Assembly (NCBI GenBank): GCA_052387955.1
Contig: JBQTIQ010000009.1
Coordinates: forward strand, 1 to 21,763
Direction of reading: 5' to 3'
Length of the DNA stretch: 21,763 bases
Source of the DNA: JBQTIQ01 sp052387955
GTDB taxonomy: Bacteria > Actinomycetota > Acidimicrobiia > Acidimicrobiales > JACDCH01
Positions 15,444 to 21,763 of this stretch are shown here, piece after piece. The position numbers were made by a program, and so were the translations under genes. Under the pieces are notes generated by a model, which was not told where the DNA came from, made no database searches, and saw nothing but the letters and a program-made list of their open reading frames with translations. Every line of letters begins with the position of its first letter. Within the stretch, counting starts at the first letter, position 1.

Positions 15444-16309
15444 CTCTCCTCCAGGAGGGCAGGTGGGCGGGCCCCGTCGTCGGCGTCCGCGGGATTGGTA
15501 TCGACGGGGTGGGGGACGGCACGGGCACGGGGGATCACCAGTGGCATGCCGGTCTCGGGGTCGGCGATCACACGCACGGCGAGGCCGAACACGGCTTCGA
15601 CGAGCTCCGCGGTGACGACTTCCGCGGGCCGTCCTCGGGCGACGATGGCCCCCTCACGCATGGCAATGAGGTGCTGCGCGTATCGGCAGGCCTGGTTGAG
15701 GTCGTGCAGCACGAGGACGATCGTGGAGCCGTCACGCGTGTTCAGGTCGGCCAGCAGATCGAGGATCTCCACCTGGTGGGCGAGGTCGAGGAACGTGGTC
15801 GGTTCGTCCAGCAGCAGCAGAGGCGTGCCCTGGGCCAGCGCCATCGCGATCCACGCACGCTGTCGCTGCCCGCCGGAGAGGTCGTCAACAGGTCGGGCCG
15901 CGAGATCGAGGGTCCCGGTCGCCTCCAGCGCGGCGAGCACTGCGGCCTCGTCCGTGTCGGACCATTGTGTGAACCATCCCTGATGGGGGGCGCGGCCGCG
16001 GCCGACGAGGTCGCCCACGGTCAGCCCTTCGGGAGCGATCGGCTGCTGGGGCAGGATCCCGAGCCTCCGGGCCACCTCTTTGGTGGGAAGCCTTTGGATG
16101 TCCTGCCCATCGAGGTGCACGGCACCGATGCGCGGTTTGAGGAGCCGGGCGAGGGCGCGCAGCAGCGTCGACTTGCCACAGGCGTTGGCCCCGACGATCA
16201 CGGTGATCGCTCCGGACGGGATGTCCACGGTGAGGTCGCTGACGACATCGATGTCGTCGTAGGCGAGCCGCAGGTGCTCCGCTCGCAGCCGGCTGTGCTG
16301 CTCGCTCAT
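15440..16309 (-). CDS. Ferric-siderophore ABC importer, ATP-binding subunit (FecE/FepC type), locus B
   Basis: 289 residues from the ATG at 16309, which shares one base with the upstream permease stop. The frame is open further upstream but that part is Arg/Pro-rich and overlaps the permease. Motifs seen: Walker A GANACGKST (40-48), ILPQQP Q-loop (about 88), LSGGQ (144-148), LLLLDEP (164-170) and switch His202 in VLHDLN. Its NBD is nearly the same as the locus A copy, sharing unbroken stretches such as LAQGTPLLLLDEPTTFLDLA. The C-terminal tail is acidic/Pro-rich and differs. It energises the locus B FecCD heterodimer. Confidence 0.96.
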   Translation of the reverse strand: MSEQHSRLRAEHLRLAYDDIDVVSDLTVDIPSGAITVIVGANACGKSTLLRALARLLKPRIGAVHLDGQDIQRLPTKEVARRLGILPQQPIAPEGLTVGDLVGRGRAPHQGWFTQWSDTDEAAVLAALEATGTLDLAARPVDDLSGGQRQRAWIAMALAQGTPLLLLDEPTTFLDLAHQVEILDLLADLNTRDGSTIVLVLHDLNQACRYAQHLIAMREGAIVARGRPAEVVTAELVEAVFGLAVRVIADPETGMPLVIPRARAVPHPVDTNPADADDGARPPALLEER

Positions 16310-17382
16310 CAGCCGGCGCCGATCCGGTTGGCCCGGGCAAGGAGCCACAGCAGGTACGGCGCGCCGATGATCCCGGTGACGACTCCGACCGGGAGCTCGG
16401 TGGGTGCGAACGCGCGTCGAGCGACGAGATCGGCAAGCAGCACCAACGCTGCGCCCGTCAACGCCGAGGGCAGCAGCGTGGCGCCGGCGGAGCGGACGAG
16501 CCGCCGGGCGATCTGCGGCGCCACGAGCGCAGCGAACGCTATCGGCCCGGCGGACGCGGTGGCCACGGCCACGAGCCCGACTGCAGCCAGGATGAGGGCG
16601 GCTCGGGCCGGTTCGACGCGGGCGCCGAGGCCCTTGGCCGTGTCGTCGCCCAACTCGAGGAGGCGGAGCTGGCGGCCCAGGGCCAGCGTCACCGGGAACA
16701 GGACCGCGAGGGCCAGAGCGACCGGCCGGACGTGATCCCAACTGCGACCGTTCAGGCTGCCGGTCAGCCAGACCATCGCACGCTGGGCTTCGTAGATCTC
16801 GGAGCGTGTCAGCAGGTACGAAGTGACGGCCTGGAGGACGGCGGCGACGCCTATGCCGATCAGGACCAACCGGTAGCCAACAACGCCGCGCTTGTAAGCG
16901 AGGACGTAGATCGCCGCGGCGGTGACGAGGCCACCGGCCAACGCCGCGACGGAGACCACGAAGCCGCCGGCGCCTGCGAGCACGATCACCGCGACGGCCG
17001 CGGCGCTCGCGCCGCCGGTGATGCCGATCACGTCGGGACTGGCCAGCGGGTTCCGGGCCAGGGACTGGAACAGGGCGCCCGACAGACCGAACGCGGCGCC
17101 GACCAGCGCTCCGGTCAGAGCCCGGGGAAGCCGCAGCGTGTGGATGATGAAGTCGGAGTCAGGATTGCCCAGGCCGACGAGGGCGGGCACGACATCGCTC
17201 AGCGGGATGGGGAAGTCGCCGACGCTGACCGACACCGCGACGGTGGCCGCGACGACGACACCCAGCGCCACGTTGACGGCGGCGACGCGCCGGTCGAAGC
17301 GCAGTGCGAGGCCGCCGAGGGTGAGGCGCACCGACCCCGGGCGTACGAGCCGGGGCGTCGTGGTGATGCTCGTCGTGGTCAC
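16309..17382 (-). CDS. Iron-siderophore ABC importer permease (FecCD family, second subunit), locus B
   Basis: 357 residues from GTG at 17382, which overlaps the preceding stop as GTGA. The open frame extends far upstream to 18024, but that part is an Arg-rich shadow of the first permease. FecCD landmarks: LRLPRALTGALVGAAFGLSG, ARNPLASPDVIG, the coupling loop GDDTAKGLG, and TELPVGVVTGIIGAPYLLWLL at the C-terminus. It is the counterpart of the locus A second permease, sharing the GARVEPAR-like region and the ending RANRIG. It pairs with the FecCD half of the upstream gene to form the channel. Confidence 0.94.
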   Translation of the reverse strand: MTTTSITTTPRLVRPGSVRLTLGGLALRFDRRVAAVNVALGVVVAATVAVSVSVGDFPIPLSDVVPALVGLGNPDSDFIIHTLRLPRALTGALVGAAFGLSGALFQSLARNPLASPDVIGITGGASAAAVAVIVLAGAGGFVVSVAALAGGLVTAAAIYVLAYKRGVVGYRLVLIGIGVAAVLQAVTSYLLTRSEIYEAQRAMVWLTGSLNGRSWDHVRPVALALAVLFPVTLALGRQLRLLELGDDTAKGLGARVEPARAALILAAVGLVAVATASAGPIAFAALVAPQIARRLVRSAGATLLPSALTGAALVLLADLVARRAFAPTELPVGVVTGIIGAPYLLWLLARANRIGAG

Positions 17383-19244
17383 AGCTGGGCCAGGCGCCGT
17401 CGGCGAACGAGGGCAATGAAGAACGGGGCGCCGACCACGGCGGTCACGATCCCCGCCTGGAGCTCGCCCGGACGAACGACGATCCTCCCGATCACGTCGG
17501 CGCCGAGGAGCAGGATCGGTGCGAGCACGGCCGAGTACGGCAGGACCCATCGGTAGTCGGGGCCGGCGATGGCGCGGGCGATGTGCGGGACGGTTAGGCC
17601 GACGAAGGTGATCGGGCCGGCCGCGGCCGTCGCGCCGCCGCACAGCAGCACCACCGTGACAGCGGCGGTCCCGCGGGCGACGCCCACCCGCAACCCGAGG
17701 GAGCGGGCGACGTCGTCGCCCAGGCTCAGGGTGTTCAATGCTCGCGCCGAGCCCACGGCCAGCACCGTCCCGGCGACCAGGAACGGCATGACCTGCGCGA
17801 CGATGCCGCCGTCGCGGCCCGCGATCGATCCGACGACCCAGAAGCGGTACTGCTCGAGCGTGGCTACGTCGACGATGAGGATCGCGGTTGTGACCGATGC
17901 TGCGAAGGCCGCAATGGCAGCACCAGCGAGCGCGAGCTTGATCGGCGTGGCGCCATCGCGACCCAGCGCGCCGAGCCCGTACACAGCGACGCTGGCGACG
18001 GCGGCGCCCAGGAAGGCGAACCACACGTAGCCGTTGAGGCTGGTGACGCCGAACACCTGAATGGCCGCGATCACCGCGAGGGACGCACCGGCGTTGACGC
18101 CGAGAATGCCCGGGTCGGCGAGCGGGTTGCGAGTGACGCCCTGCATCACCGCGCCGGCAAGCCCAAGGGCGACGGCGACGCCGATGCCGAGCAGTGTCCG
18201 GGGGACTCGGAGGGTCCGGACCACGACATGGTCGGTGGAGCCGTCGAACGCCACGAGCGCGTCGAACACGTCCCCTACGGGGATGGATTTGGCGCCCACG
18301 GCGACGCTTGCCAGGGCGACCGCCACGAGGCCCACGACCGCGGCGACGAGCCCTAGGACGCGTACCCGTGTGCTGCCGCGCACCCCTCGGGCGGCGGCCA
18401 CGGTGACCGGCCGTGCGCCGACCGTTGGTCGTGGCCTTTCAGTCGTCAGCATCGATCGGGTCCTCGGCGTGGCGAGCGTGCCGCCAGTACGAGTCATCGA
18501 AACCTGCTCTCTCGCCAGACCGAGCTCGCGGCGCACGTAGTGGCGCACATCGGTCATTGCCCGGCTCTCCGCGCCACCCCACGCGTACGTGGTGCTCCTG
18601 GCGGTCGCACTGTCGCGGACCGCTCGGGCGAGCAGGTCGGTGGTCCCGGCTTCGCCGCCATCGCGGTAGAGCCACGTGACATCGATGCCGTCACCGGCGG
18701 GGAGCGGGACGCGATGCTCGGCGGTGGCGACCTCGACGAAGGCCTGCACCGCAAGACCGGTCGGCCGATGCTCGAGGATGGTGCCGAGCGCCGGGATGCC
18801 GGTCTCGTCGGCGACGAGCAGCCAATCTGTCGTGGTCGCCGGCGGCCCCCACGCGGTGTGGGGGCCCCAGATCGCGGCGGGCTGACCCGCTTCTGCGTGC
18901 GGAGCCCACCCGGAGACGTGGCCTGCGGGCTCGTGCAGGTAGACGTCACAGTCCAGTTCGCCGAGCTCAGGGCGAAAGGTACGGACCGTGTAGTACGCGC
19001 CGACCGGACGGTCCTGGACCGCCATCTCGTAGAAGCCGGTCCACCGGAACGAGGTGTCGATCGGCAACTCGCGGCGACCCGGTGGTGGCAACAGGATGTA
19101 GACGAAGTCGTCGAGACCCTGAGGCTGGAACCGGTCCAGGCCCCCGCCAAAGGTCACTCGCACGAACGAGGCGTTGACGCGCTCGGTCCGGACCACCTCG
19201 GTGACGTGGGTCGGGATGACGTCGAGGTCAGCAGAGGCGCTCAT
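17379..19244 (-). CDS. Siderophore-interacting FAD protein (SIP) joined in frame to a FecCD permease, locus B
   Basis: 621 residues as read. Residues 1-250 are a SIP/ViuB-like ferric-siderophore reductase: RVTFGGGLDRF, GAYYTVRTF (FAD-binding strand; the usual Arg before x-Y-T is Ala), DCDVYLHE, GWAPHAEAGQPAAIWGP and LVADETGIPALGTIL for the NAD(P)H/flavin domain. Residues 265-621 are a complete first-subunit FecCD permease: MQGVTRNPLADPGILG, GDDVARSLG, PHIARAIAGPDYRWVLP, and LQAGIVTAVVGAPFFIALV. The family C-terminal YWR motif of SIP is present in another frame just where the two parts meet, so this looks like two genes joined by a one-base loss; see 18439-18500. If separate, SIP is 19244-18439 and FecCD is 18452-17379 (357 aa). 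SIP would reduce and release iron from the chelate in the cytoplasm. Confidence 0.88.
   Translation of the reverse strand: MSASADLDVIPTHVTEVVRTERVNASFVRVTFGGGLDRFQPQGLDDFVYILLPPPGRRELPIDTSFRWTGFYEMAVQDRPVGAYYTVRTFRPELGELDCDVYLHEPAGHVSGWAPHAEAGQPAAIWGPHTAWGPPATTTDWLLVADETGIPALGTILEHRPTGLAVQAFVEVATAEHRVPLPAGDGIDVTWLYRDGGEAGTTDLLARAVRDSATARSTTYAWGGAESRAMTDVRHYVRRELGLAREQVSMTRTGGTLATPRTRSMLTTERPRPTVGARPVTVAAARGVRGSTRVRVLGLVAAVVGLVAVALASVAVGAKSIPVGDVFDALVAFDGSTDHVVVRTLRVPRTLLGIGVAVALGLAGAVMQGVTRNPLADPGILGVNAGASLAVIAAIQVFGVTSLNGYVWFAFLGAAVASVAVYGLGALGRDGATPIKLALAGAAIAAFAASVTTAILIVDVATLEQYRFWVVGSIAGRDGGIVAQVMPFLVAGTVLAVGSARALNTLSLGDDVARSLGLRVGVARGTAAVTVVLLCGGATAAAGPITFVGLTVPHIARAIAGPDYRWVLPYSAVLAPILLLGADVIGRIVVRPGELQAGIVTAVVGAPFFIALVRRRRLAQL
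18439..18500 (-). other. Frame-break at the SIP/FecCD junction
   Basis: In the main frame the SIP part ends VSMTRTGG and runs on into the permease. Adding one base next to 18489-18491 would instead give VSMTRYWRHARHAEDPIDADD and a TGA at 18441-18439, matching the family's YWR-type C-terminus. The permease ATG at 18452 would then overlap the SIP stop by 14 bp, like other overlaps in this operon. There is no homopolymer at the site. It is either an assembly/sequencing deletion or a recent natural fusion. Confidence 0.65.
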
Positions 19245-19291
19245 CGGACAGCCCGACGAGGCAGGCGCATTGCCTCAGGAGCTCTCTCCAC
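19241..19291 (-). CDS. 16-codon leader peptide ORF upstream of SIP
   Basis: GTG at 19291 has a strong AAGGAG site 7 nt upstream and encodes MERAPEAMRLPRRAVR. Its TGA (19243-19241) overlaps the SIP ATG (19244) as ATGA. The SIP ATG itself has no Shine-Dalgarno, so its translation probably depends on ribosomes finishing this leader. The peptide contains no Cys or His run that would suggest a classic attenuator; its end is Arg-rich. An internal ATG (19270) is in the same frame. Too short for homology-based proof. Confidence 0.5.
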   Translation of the reverse strand: MERAPEAMRLPRRAVR

Positions 19292-19320
19292 GTTGCTGCT
19301 CCTTCATCCAACCTAGCGAT

Positions 19321-19339
19321 AGACGTTAGGCAGCCCGAA
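19321..19339 (-). promoter_or_regulatory. Putative DtxR/IdeR iron box, locus B (proximal)
   Basis: Read on the plus strand, AGACGTTAGGCAGCCCGAA matches the IdeR consensus TTAGGTTAGGCTAACCTAA at 12 of 19 positions by hand count. Its core GTTAGG-N4-CCGAAC is an imperfect inverted repeat. It lies about 30 bp upstream of the leader peptide start. Confidence 0.42.
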
Positions 19340-19349
19340 CATTCGGACC

Positions 19350-19368
19350 GTATGTTAGGTCCACCCAA
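19350..19368 (-). promoter_or_regulatory. Putative DtxR/IdeR iron box, locus B (distal)
   Basis: Read on the plus strand, GTATGTTAGGTCCACCCAA matches the IdeR consensus at 13 of 19 positions by hand count. Its core GTTAGG-N4-CCCAAC has the same layout as the proximal box, 29 bp away. Two boxes in tandem suggest cooperative repression of locus B. The -10/-35 elements here are not clear. Confidence 0.45.
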
Positions 19369-19369
19369 C

Positions 19370-19549
19370 TCGCGGTGCGCAACCCGGACCGTGGACGAAA
19401 GTGTTGGGCACCGGCTGACTCCCTTCGGCCGTCGTCGGCGGGGACAGCCCGAGAGCTGGTCGGCCGGTGCCGGCGCACTCGCTTCGGAGCAAAGGATCGA
19501 TTCCGCCACGGGATCTGGGGCAGTCCGGAGGCGGCGAGGATGAGGTGGC
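19370..19549. other. Intergenic stretch without recognised gene
   Basis: This is the 3' flank of the MBL-fold gene and the region upstream of the locus B boxes. Frames on both strands are open only as GC-rich noise. A short GCCGG-CA-CCGGC palindrome is present, but no T tract, tRNA or repeat is seen. Confidence 0.5.
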
Positions 19550-20296
19550 TCAGCCTCCTCGGCCTGTGGAGGTGCCGCTGACGGAGGATGCCTGATCGAT
19601 CCGGTGCTGGAAGTCGTTGCTGAGGTCGAGGAGGGCTTTCCGGCAGTCGCCGCTGTAGGCGGGGCCGTGCATGGGGGCGAGGGTCCCGATATCGAACGAC
19701 GCCAGGCGGCGGAGGACAGAGGGGCTGGACGGGGCGAGAGACATCCAGGAGGAGTCGTCATCTGCGATGGCCATTCCTGCGAGGTCGTCGTCGGTCGACG
19801 GCGGGAACGCTCCCCACCGGCTGAAGAGGTCGCCGCAGAACAACGTGCGGGTGGTGTGGTCGTAGAGCAGTCCCGCTTCCCATGCGTGGGGGACGTGCGG
19901 GGTGTCGATCCAACTCGAGCCGGTGGCCACCGGGTCGAGGACCTCGCCGTCGGCGAGCGGGCGGGGCGTGCGATCGGCGAGGTCGCCGATCGACACCATG
20001 CAACCGGTCGTCCCTTGCACGGCGGTGGCCCTGGGCGCAGCAGTGAGGAACTGGTTCAGTGATCCGCACTCGTCGGCTTCGAGGTGGCCGAAACCGATCC
20101 AGTGCAGCTCGTTCAGGTCCACGACGCGGCCAACGGTGCCGGCGACGGCGTCGAAGAGCTCGCGCATGCCGGTGTGGAACAGCATCGGCTCGTCGCCGGT
20201 GATGAGGTACTGGTTGAGGCTGAAGTCGATCTCGGGCAGGTAGGTGGTCAGTTGGTGGATGCCGTCGGCGATCTCGGCCAGGCGGGTGTCTTCCAT
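19550..20296 (-). CDS. MBL-fold, flavodiiron-like (ODP) metalloprotein lacking a flavodoxin domain
   Basis: 248 residues, a single metallo-beta-lactamase-like domain of the oxygen-binding di-iron (ODP) type. Metal-ligand pattern seen: H71-x-E73-x-D75 in GHLEADECG, His137 in HVPHAWEAG, Asp156 in CGDLFSRWG, His210 in APMHGPAYSG. The H-x-E-x-D signature, with Glu as second residue, is that of flavodiiron proteins rather than H-x-H-x-D hydrolases. The usual sixth ligand His after D75 is Glu76. Flavodiiron enzymes reduce O2 or NO, but need a flavodoxin domain that is absent here, so this may be a sensor or a stand-alone ODP. The ATG has GAGGAG 7 nt upstream. It lies 25 bp after the methyltransferase gene, likely in one operon. 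Confidence 0.88.
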   Translation of the reverse strand: MEDTRLAEIADGIHQLTTYLPEIDFSLNQYLITGDEPMLFHTGMRELFDAVAGTVGRVVDLNELHWIGFGHLEADECGSLNQFLTAAPRATAVQGTTGCMVSIGDLADRTPRPLADGEVLDPVATGSSWIDTPHVPHAWEAGLLYDHTTRTLFCGDLFSRWGAFPPSTDDDLAGMAIADDDSSWMSLAPSSPSVLRRLASFDIGTLAPMHGPAYSGDCRKALLDLSNDFQHRIDQASSVSGTSTGRGG

Positions 20297-20321
20297 GTCG
20301 TGTCTCCTCGGGCGGCCAGGG

Positions 20322-21167
20322 TCAGGGCTGGCGGGCGGTGATGAGCCAGGCGGCGGAACCGAGAGTGACGCCGTCGGGGGTCTGGCGGGTGTCGATGCGC
20401 TGCCGGAGCTCGGCCAACGCCTTGGCGGCAGTCGTTTCGTCGAGCCCGCCGGTCAGGCCACGAACGATGCCCATCTCGGACAGGAACGACCACGCTTCAT
20501 CGGGTGAGTCTCCGAGCCACATCGGTGCGGTGATCGAGGTCATCCGGCCGTCGACGTAGCCGGCGGCTCCGAGCAGGGAGATCACCTCGTCGGGATCGGC
20601 GAGCCCGAACGGTCCCGGGTCGCCCGGGGCGGGCGTCGGGAGGTCGCGTCCGGCGGCGAGGGCGTCGAAGATGGTCGTGAGCCACTCGTTGTCCTCGAAC
20701 CGTTGCCAGGCAAGGAAGGCGATGGATCCGCCGGGTCGCAGGCTGCATCGGATGTTGGCGAACGCCGCGGTCGGATCGGAGAAGAACATGGCACCGAACA
20801 CGCTGATCGCCAGATCGAACGCGCCGGGCTCGAACGGGTGGACCTGGGCGTCGGCCTGGAGGTAGCCGATGTTGGTGAGACCCTCGTCGGCACTGCGTCG
20901 GCGGGCGTCGTCGAGCATCTTCGAGGACAGGTCGACCCCGAGCACCGAGCCGCCGCTCTTGGCACGGCGGGCGGCGTCACGACTCGACTTGCCGGTGCCG
21001 CAGCCGATGTCGAGCACCCGGTCGGTCGGCGCGATCGTCGTCGCCGACTCGAACCGCCGGTTGATCCACCGGTCCGTGGCGTCATAGCGGTCGGCGTTCG
21101 CGACCCACTCGTCGCCTTCTTCGCCATCCCAGAGCGCGGCCATCTCGACGTTGACGATCGTCTGCAT
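20322..21167 (-). CDS. SAM-dependent methyltransferase, class I
   Basis: 281 residues, cytoplasmic, Rossmann-type. Motif I VLDIGCGTGKSS lies near residues 51-62, the acidic motif II end VLGVDLSSKML near 77-87, motif III-like YLQADAQVHPF, and the post-motif AFDLAISVFGAMFF. The UbiE/Methyltransf_11-like layout and CSLRPGGSIAFLAWQRFEDNEW are typical of small-molecule methyltransferases; the acceptor is unknown. The ATG at 21167 is chosen for AGAGGAAC 5 nt upstream; the frame is open 13 codons further but without a site. It is the middle gene of LuxR - methyltransferase - MBL, all minus strand, so the LuxR protein may control it. Confidence 0.9.
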   Translation of the reverse strand: MQTIVNVEMAALWDGEEGDEWVANADRYDATDRWINRRFESATTIAPTDRVLDIGCGTGKSSRDAARRAKSGGSVLGVDLSSKMLDDARRRSADEGLTNIGYLQADAQVHPFEPGAFDLAISVFGAMFFSDPTAAFANIRCSLRPGGSIAFLAWQRFEDNEWLTTIFDALAAGRDLPTPAPGDPGPFGLADPDEVISLLGAAGYVDGRMTSITAPMWLGDSPDEAWSFLSEMGIVRGLTGGLDETTAAKALAELRQRIDTRQTPDGVTLGSAAWLITARQP

Positions 21168-21177
21168 GTGCTGTTCC

Positions 21178-21194
21178 TCTCGTGTCGAACGAGA
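21178..21194 (-). promoter_or_regulatory. Inverted repeat overlapping the methyltransferase ribosome site
   Basis: TCTCGT-N5-ACGAGA is a perfect 6-bp inverted repeat. On the minus strand its second arm runs into the GAGAGGAAC ribosome-binding region of the methyltransferase. As RNA it could hide part of the site; as DNA it could be an operator, for example for the adjacent LuxR-type protein. Confidence 0.35.
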
Positions 21195-21237
21195 AGAACG
21201 TCGCATCTGCGGACCTTCGGAGCATCGGGGCTGTCCC

Positions 21238-21762
21238 CTATGGGCGCCCCGATCGGGCCGGCCCGTTGCGGGCCGCGAACGCTGCTGCCTCGGTGCGGCT
21301 GCGCAAACCGAGCTTCGCCAGCAGGCGTCCCATGTGATGCTCCACGGTCTTCGGGCTGATGTAGAGCCGTGCGCCGATCTCGCGGTTGGTCAACCCGTGA
21401 CCGACCAGCGCCAGCACCTCCTCCTCCCGCTTGGTCAACCCGGCCTTGCGCTTGGGGCCCGTTCGGGCCGGCGCGCCCAGGGACCGGAGCAGCGCTGCCG
21501 CTTCGTCGGCTGGGCCCATGGCGCCGACCTTGTCGAGGGCCTCGTAGGCGGCCGACGCTTCCGCCGCCGCTACCGCGGGCCGCTCGGCGGCCAGGTACTG
21601 CGCCAGGCCGAGGCGAGCACCGGCCACCTCGACAGGCATCCGCGCGGCACCGAAGAGCGACATCGCCTCGTGCCAGCACGCTCGTGGGTCGCCCGTGCCG
21701 CTCGCGACGCACAACCGGGCCCGGGTCGCCGCGGCAATGGCCCGCACGGCAAGGCTCGACTG
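21238..21762 (-). CDS. LuxR-family transcriptional regulator, C-terminal part (5' end beyond the window)
   Basis: The frame is open to the right edge, so only the last 174 or so residues are seen. The final 60 form a LuxR-type HTH: LTKREEEVLALVGHGLTNREIGARLYISPKTVEHHMGRLLAKLGLRSR in standard order, including the TxREIGxxLxISPKTVxxH recognition region. The preceding part is Ala-rich and helical (GARLGLAQYLAAERP, AYEALDKVGA), like the TPR-like repeats of large LAL/MalT-type ATP-binding regulators. It ends 70 bp before the methyltransferase ATG. Signal and targets are unknown; the adjacent methyltransferase/MBL genes are the simplest target. Confidence 0.9.
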   Translation of the reverse strand, partial: QSSLAVRAIAAATRARLCVASGTGDPRACWHEAMSLFGAARMPVEVAGARLGLAQYLAAERPAVAAAEASAAYEALDKVGAMGPADEAAALLRSLGAPARTGPKRKAGLTKREEEVLALVGHGLTNREIGARLYISPKTVEHHMGRLLAKLGLRSRTEAAAFAARNGPARSGRP

Positions 21763-21763
21763 G

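Noticed and set aside
14796..15983. Plus-strand 395-codon open frame opposite FecB/FecE of locus B
   Set aside because: Arg/Ser-rich antisense translation covering two well-supported minus-strand genes.
17383..18024. Long N-terminal extension of the second locus B permease
   Set aside because: It overlaps the first permease out of frame and is Arg-rich; the GTG at 17382 overlapping the stop gives a standard FecCD length.
19335..19346. CCGAA-CA-TTCGG palindrome as an SOS (LexA) box
   Set aside because: Actinobacterial LexA sites have a CGAAC-N4-GTTCG layout; the spacing here is wrong and no SOS gene is near.
20582..21712. Minus-strand 376-codon open frame overlapping the methyltransferase and LuxR genes
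   Set aside because: Another frame of the same strand, Arg/Ser/Pro-rich, crossing two recognised genes.
1..21763. tRNA/rRNA genes, CRISPR arrays, insertion sequences, att sites
   Set aside because: No conserved T-loop-like GGTTCGA context, no regularly spaced repeats and no transposase or integrase motifs were found by eye on either strand.

Overview
The window is GC-rich, densely coded DNA with frequent GTG/TTG starts and 1-4 bp stop/start overlaps, as in high-GC Actinomycetota. Possible iron boxes of DtxR/IdeR type, a leaderless-looking promoter, CobQ, a cell-wall-binding-repeat surface protein and GYD/ASCH-type proteins fit that phylum. Acidimicrobiia is a guess. No rRNA, tRNA, CRISPR array or transposase was seen. 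Most genes lie on the minus strand.

Layout. (1) 1-3372: ferric-siderophore import locus A, read right to left from an iron-box promoter: two FecCD permeases, a FecE ATPase, then the start of a Tat/lipobox lipoprotein (probable FecB) that runs into G/C homopolymers at the window edge. (2) 3403-6851: two coupled half-transporters forming a heterodimeric exporter-fold ABC system with one consensus and one degenerate ATP site. (3) 6962-7540: ASCH-like plus winged-helix protein (+). (4) 7580-9145: membrane protein made of a tandem-duplicated module, behind a structured leader and a palindromic operator. (5) 9433-9753: small GYD protein (+), then a SnoaL-like gene remnant. (6) 9999-11855: secreted protein with three cell-wall-binding repeats and a CAP domain (+). 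(7) 11869-14256: cobyric acid synthase CobQ, an SRPBCC protein and a 67-residue membrane protein, all minus. (8) 14382-19291: siderophore import locus B: leader peptide, siderophore-interacting flavoprotein (SIP) joined to FecCD, second FecCD, FecE and a FecB lipoprotein. (9) 19550-21763: an MBL/flavodiiron-like protein, a SAM methyltransferase and the C-terminus of a LuxR-type regulator.

Iron acquisition is the common theme. Loci A and B are paralogous importers: lipoprotein receptor, permease pair and ATPase. Locus B also encodes the flavin reductase-like SIP that would release iron from the chelate. The exporter-fold pair beside locus A could move a siderophore. No siderophore biosynthesis genes are visible. 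The most notable sequence-level points are the one-base frame break that fuses SIP to its permease, the hidden FecB start at the left edge, the complementary NBD degeneracy, the leader peptide overlapping the SIP start, and the 250-residue duplication in the membrane protein.
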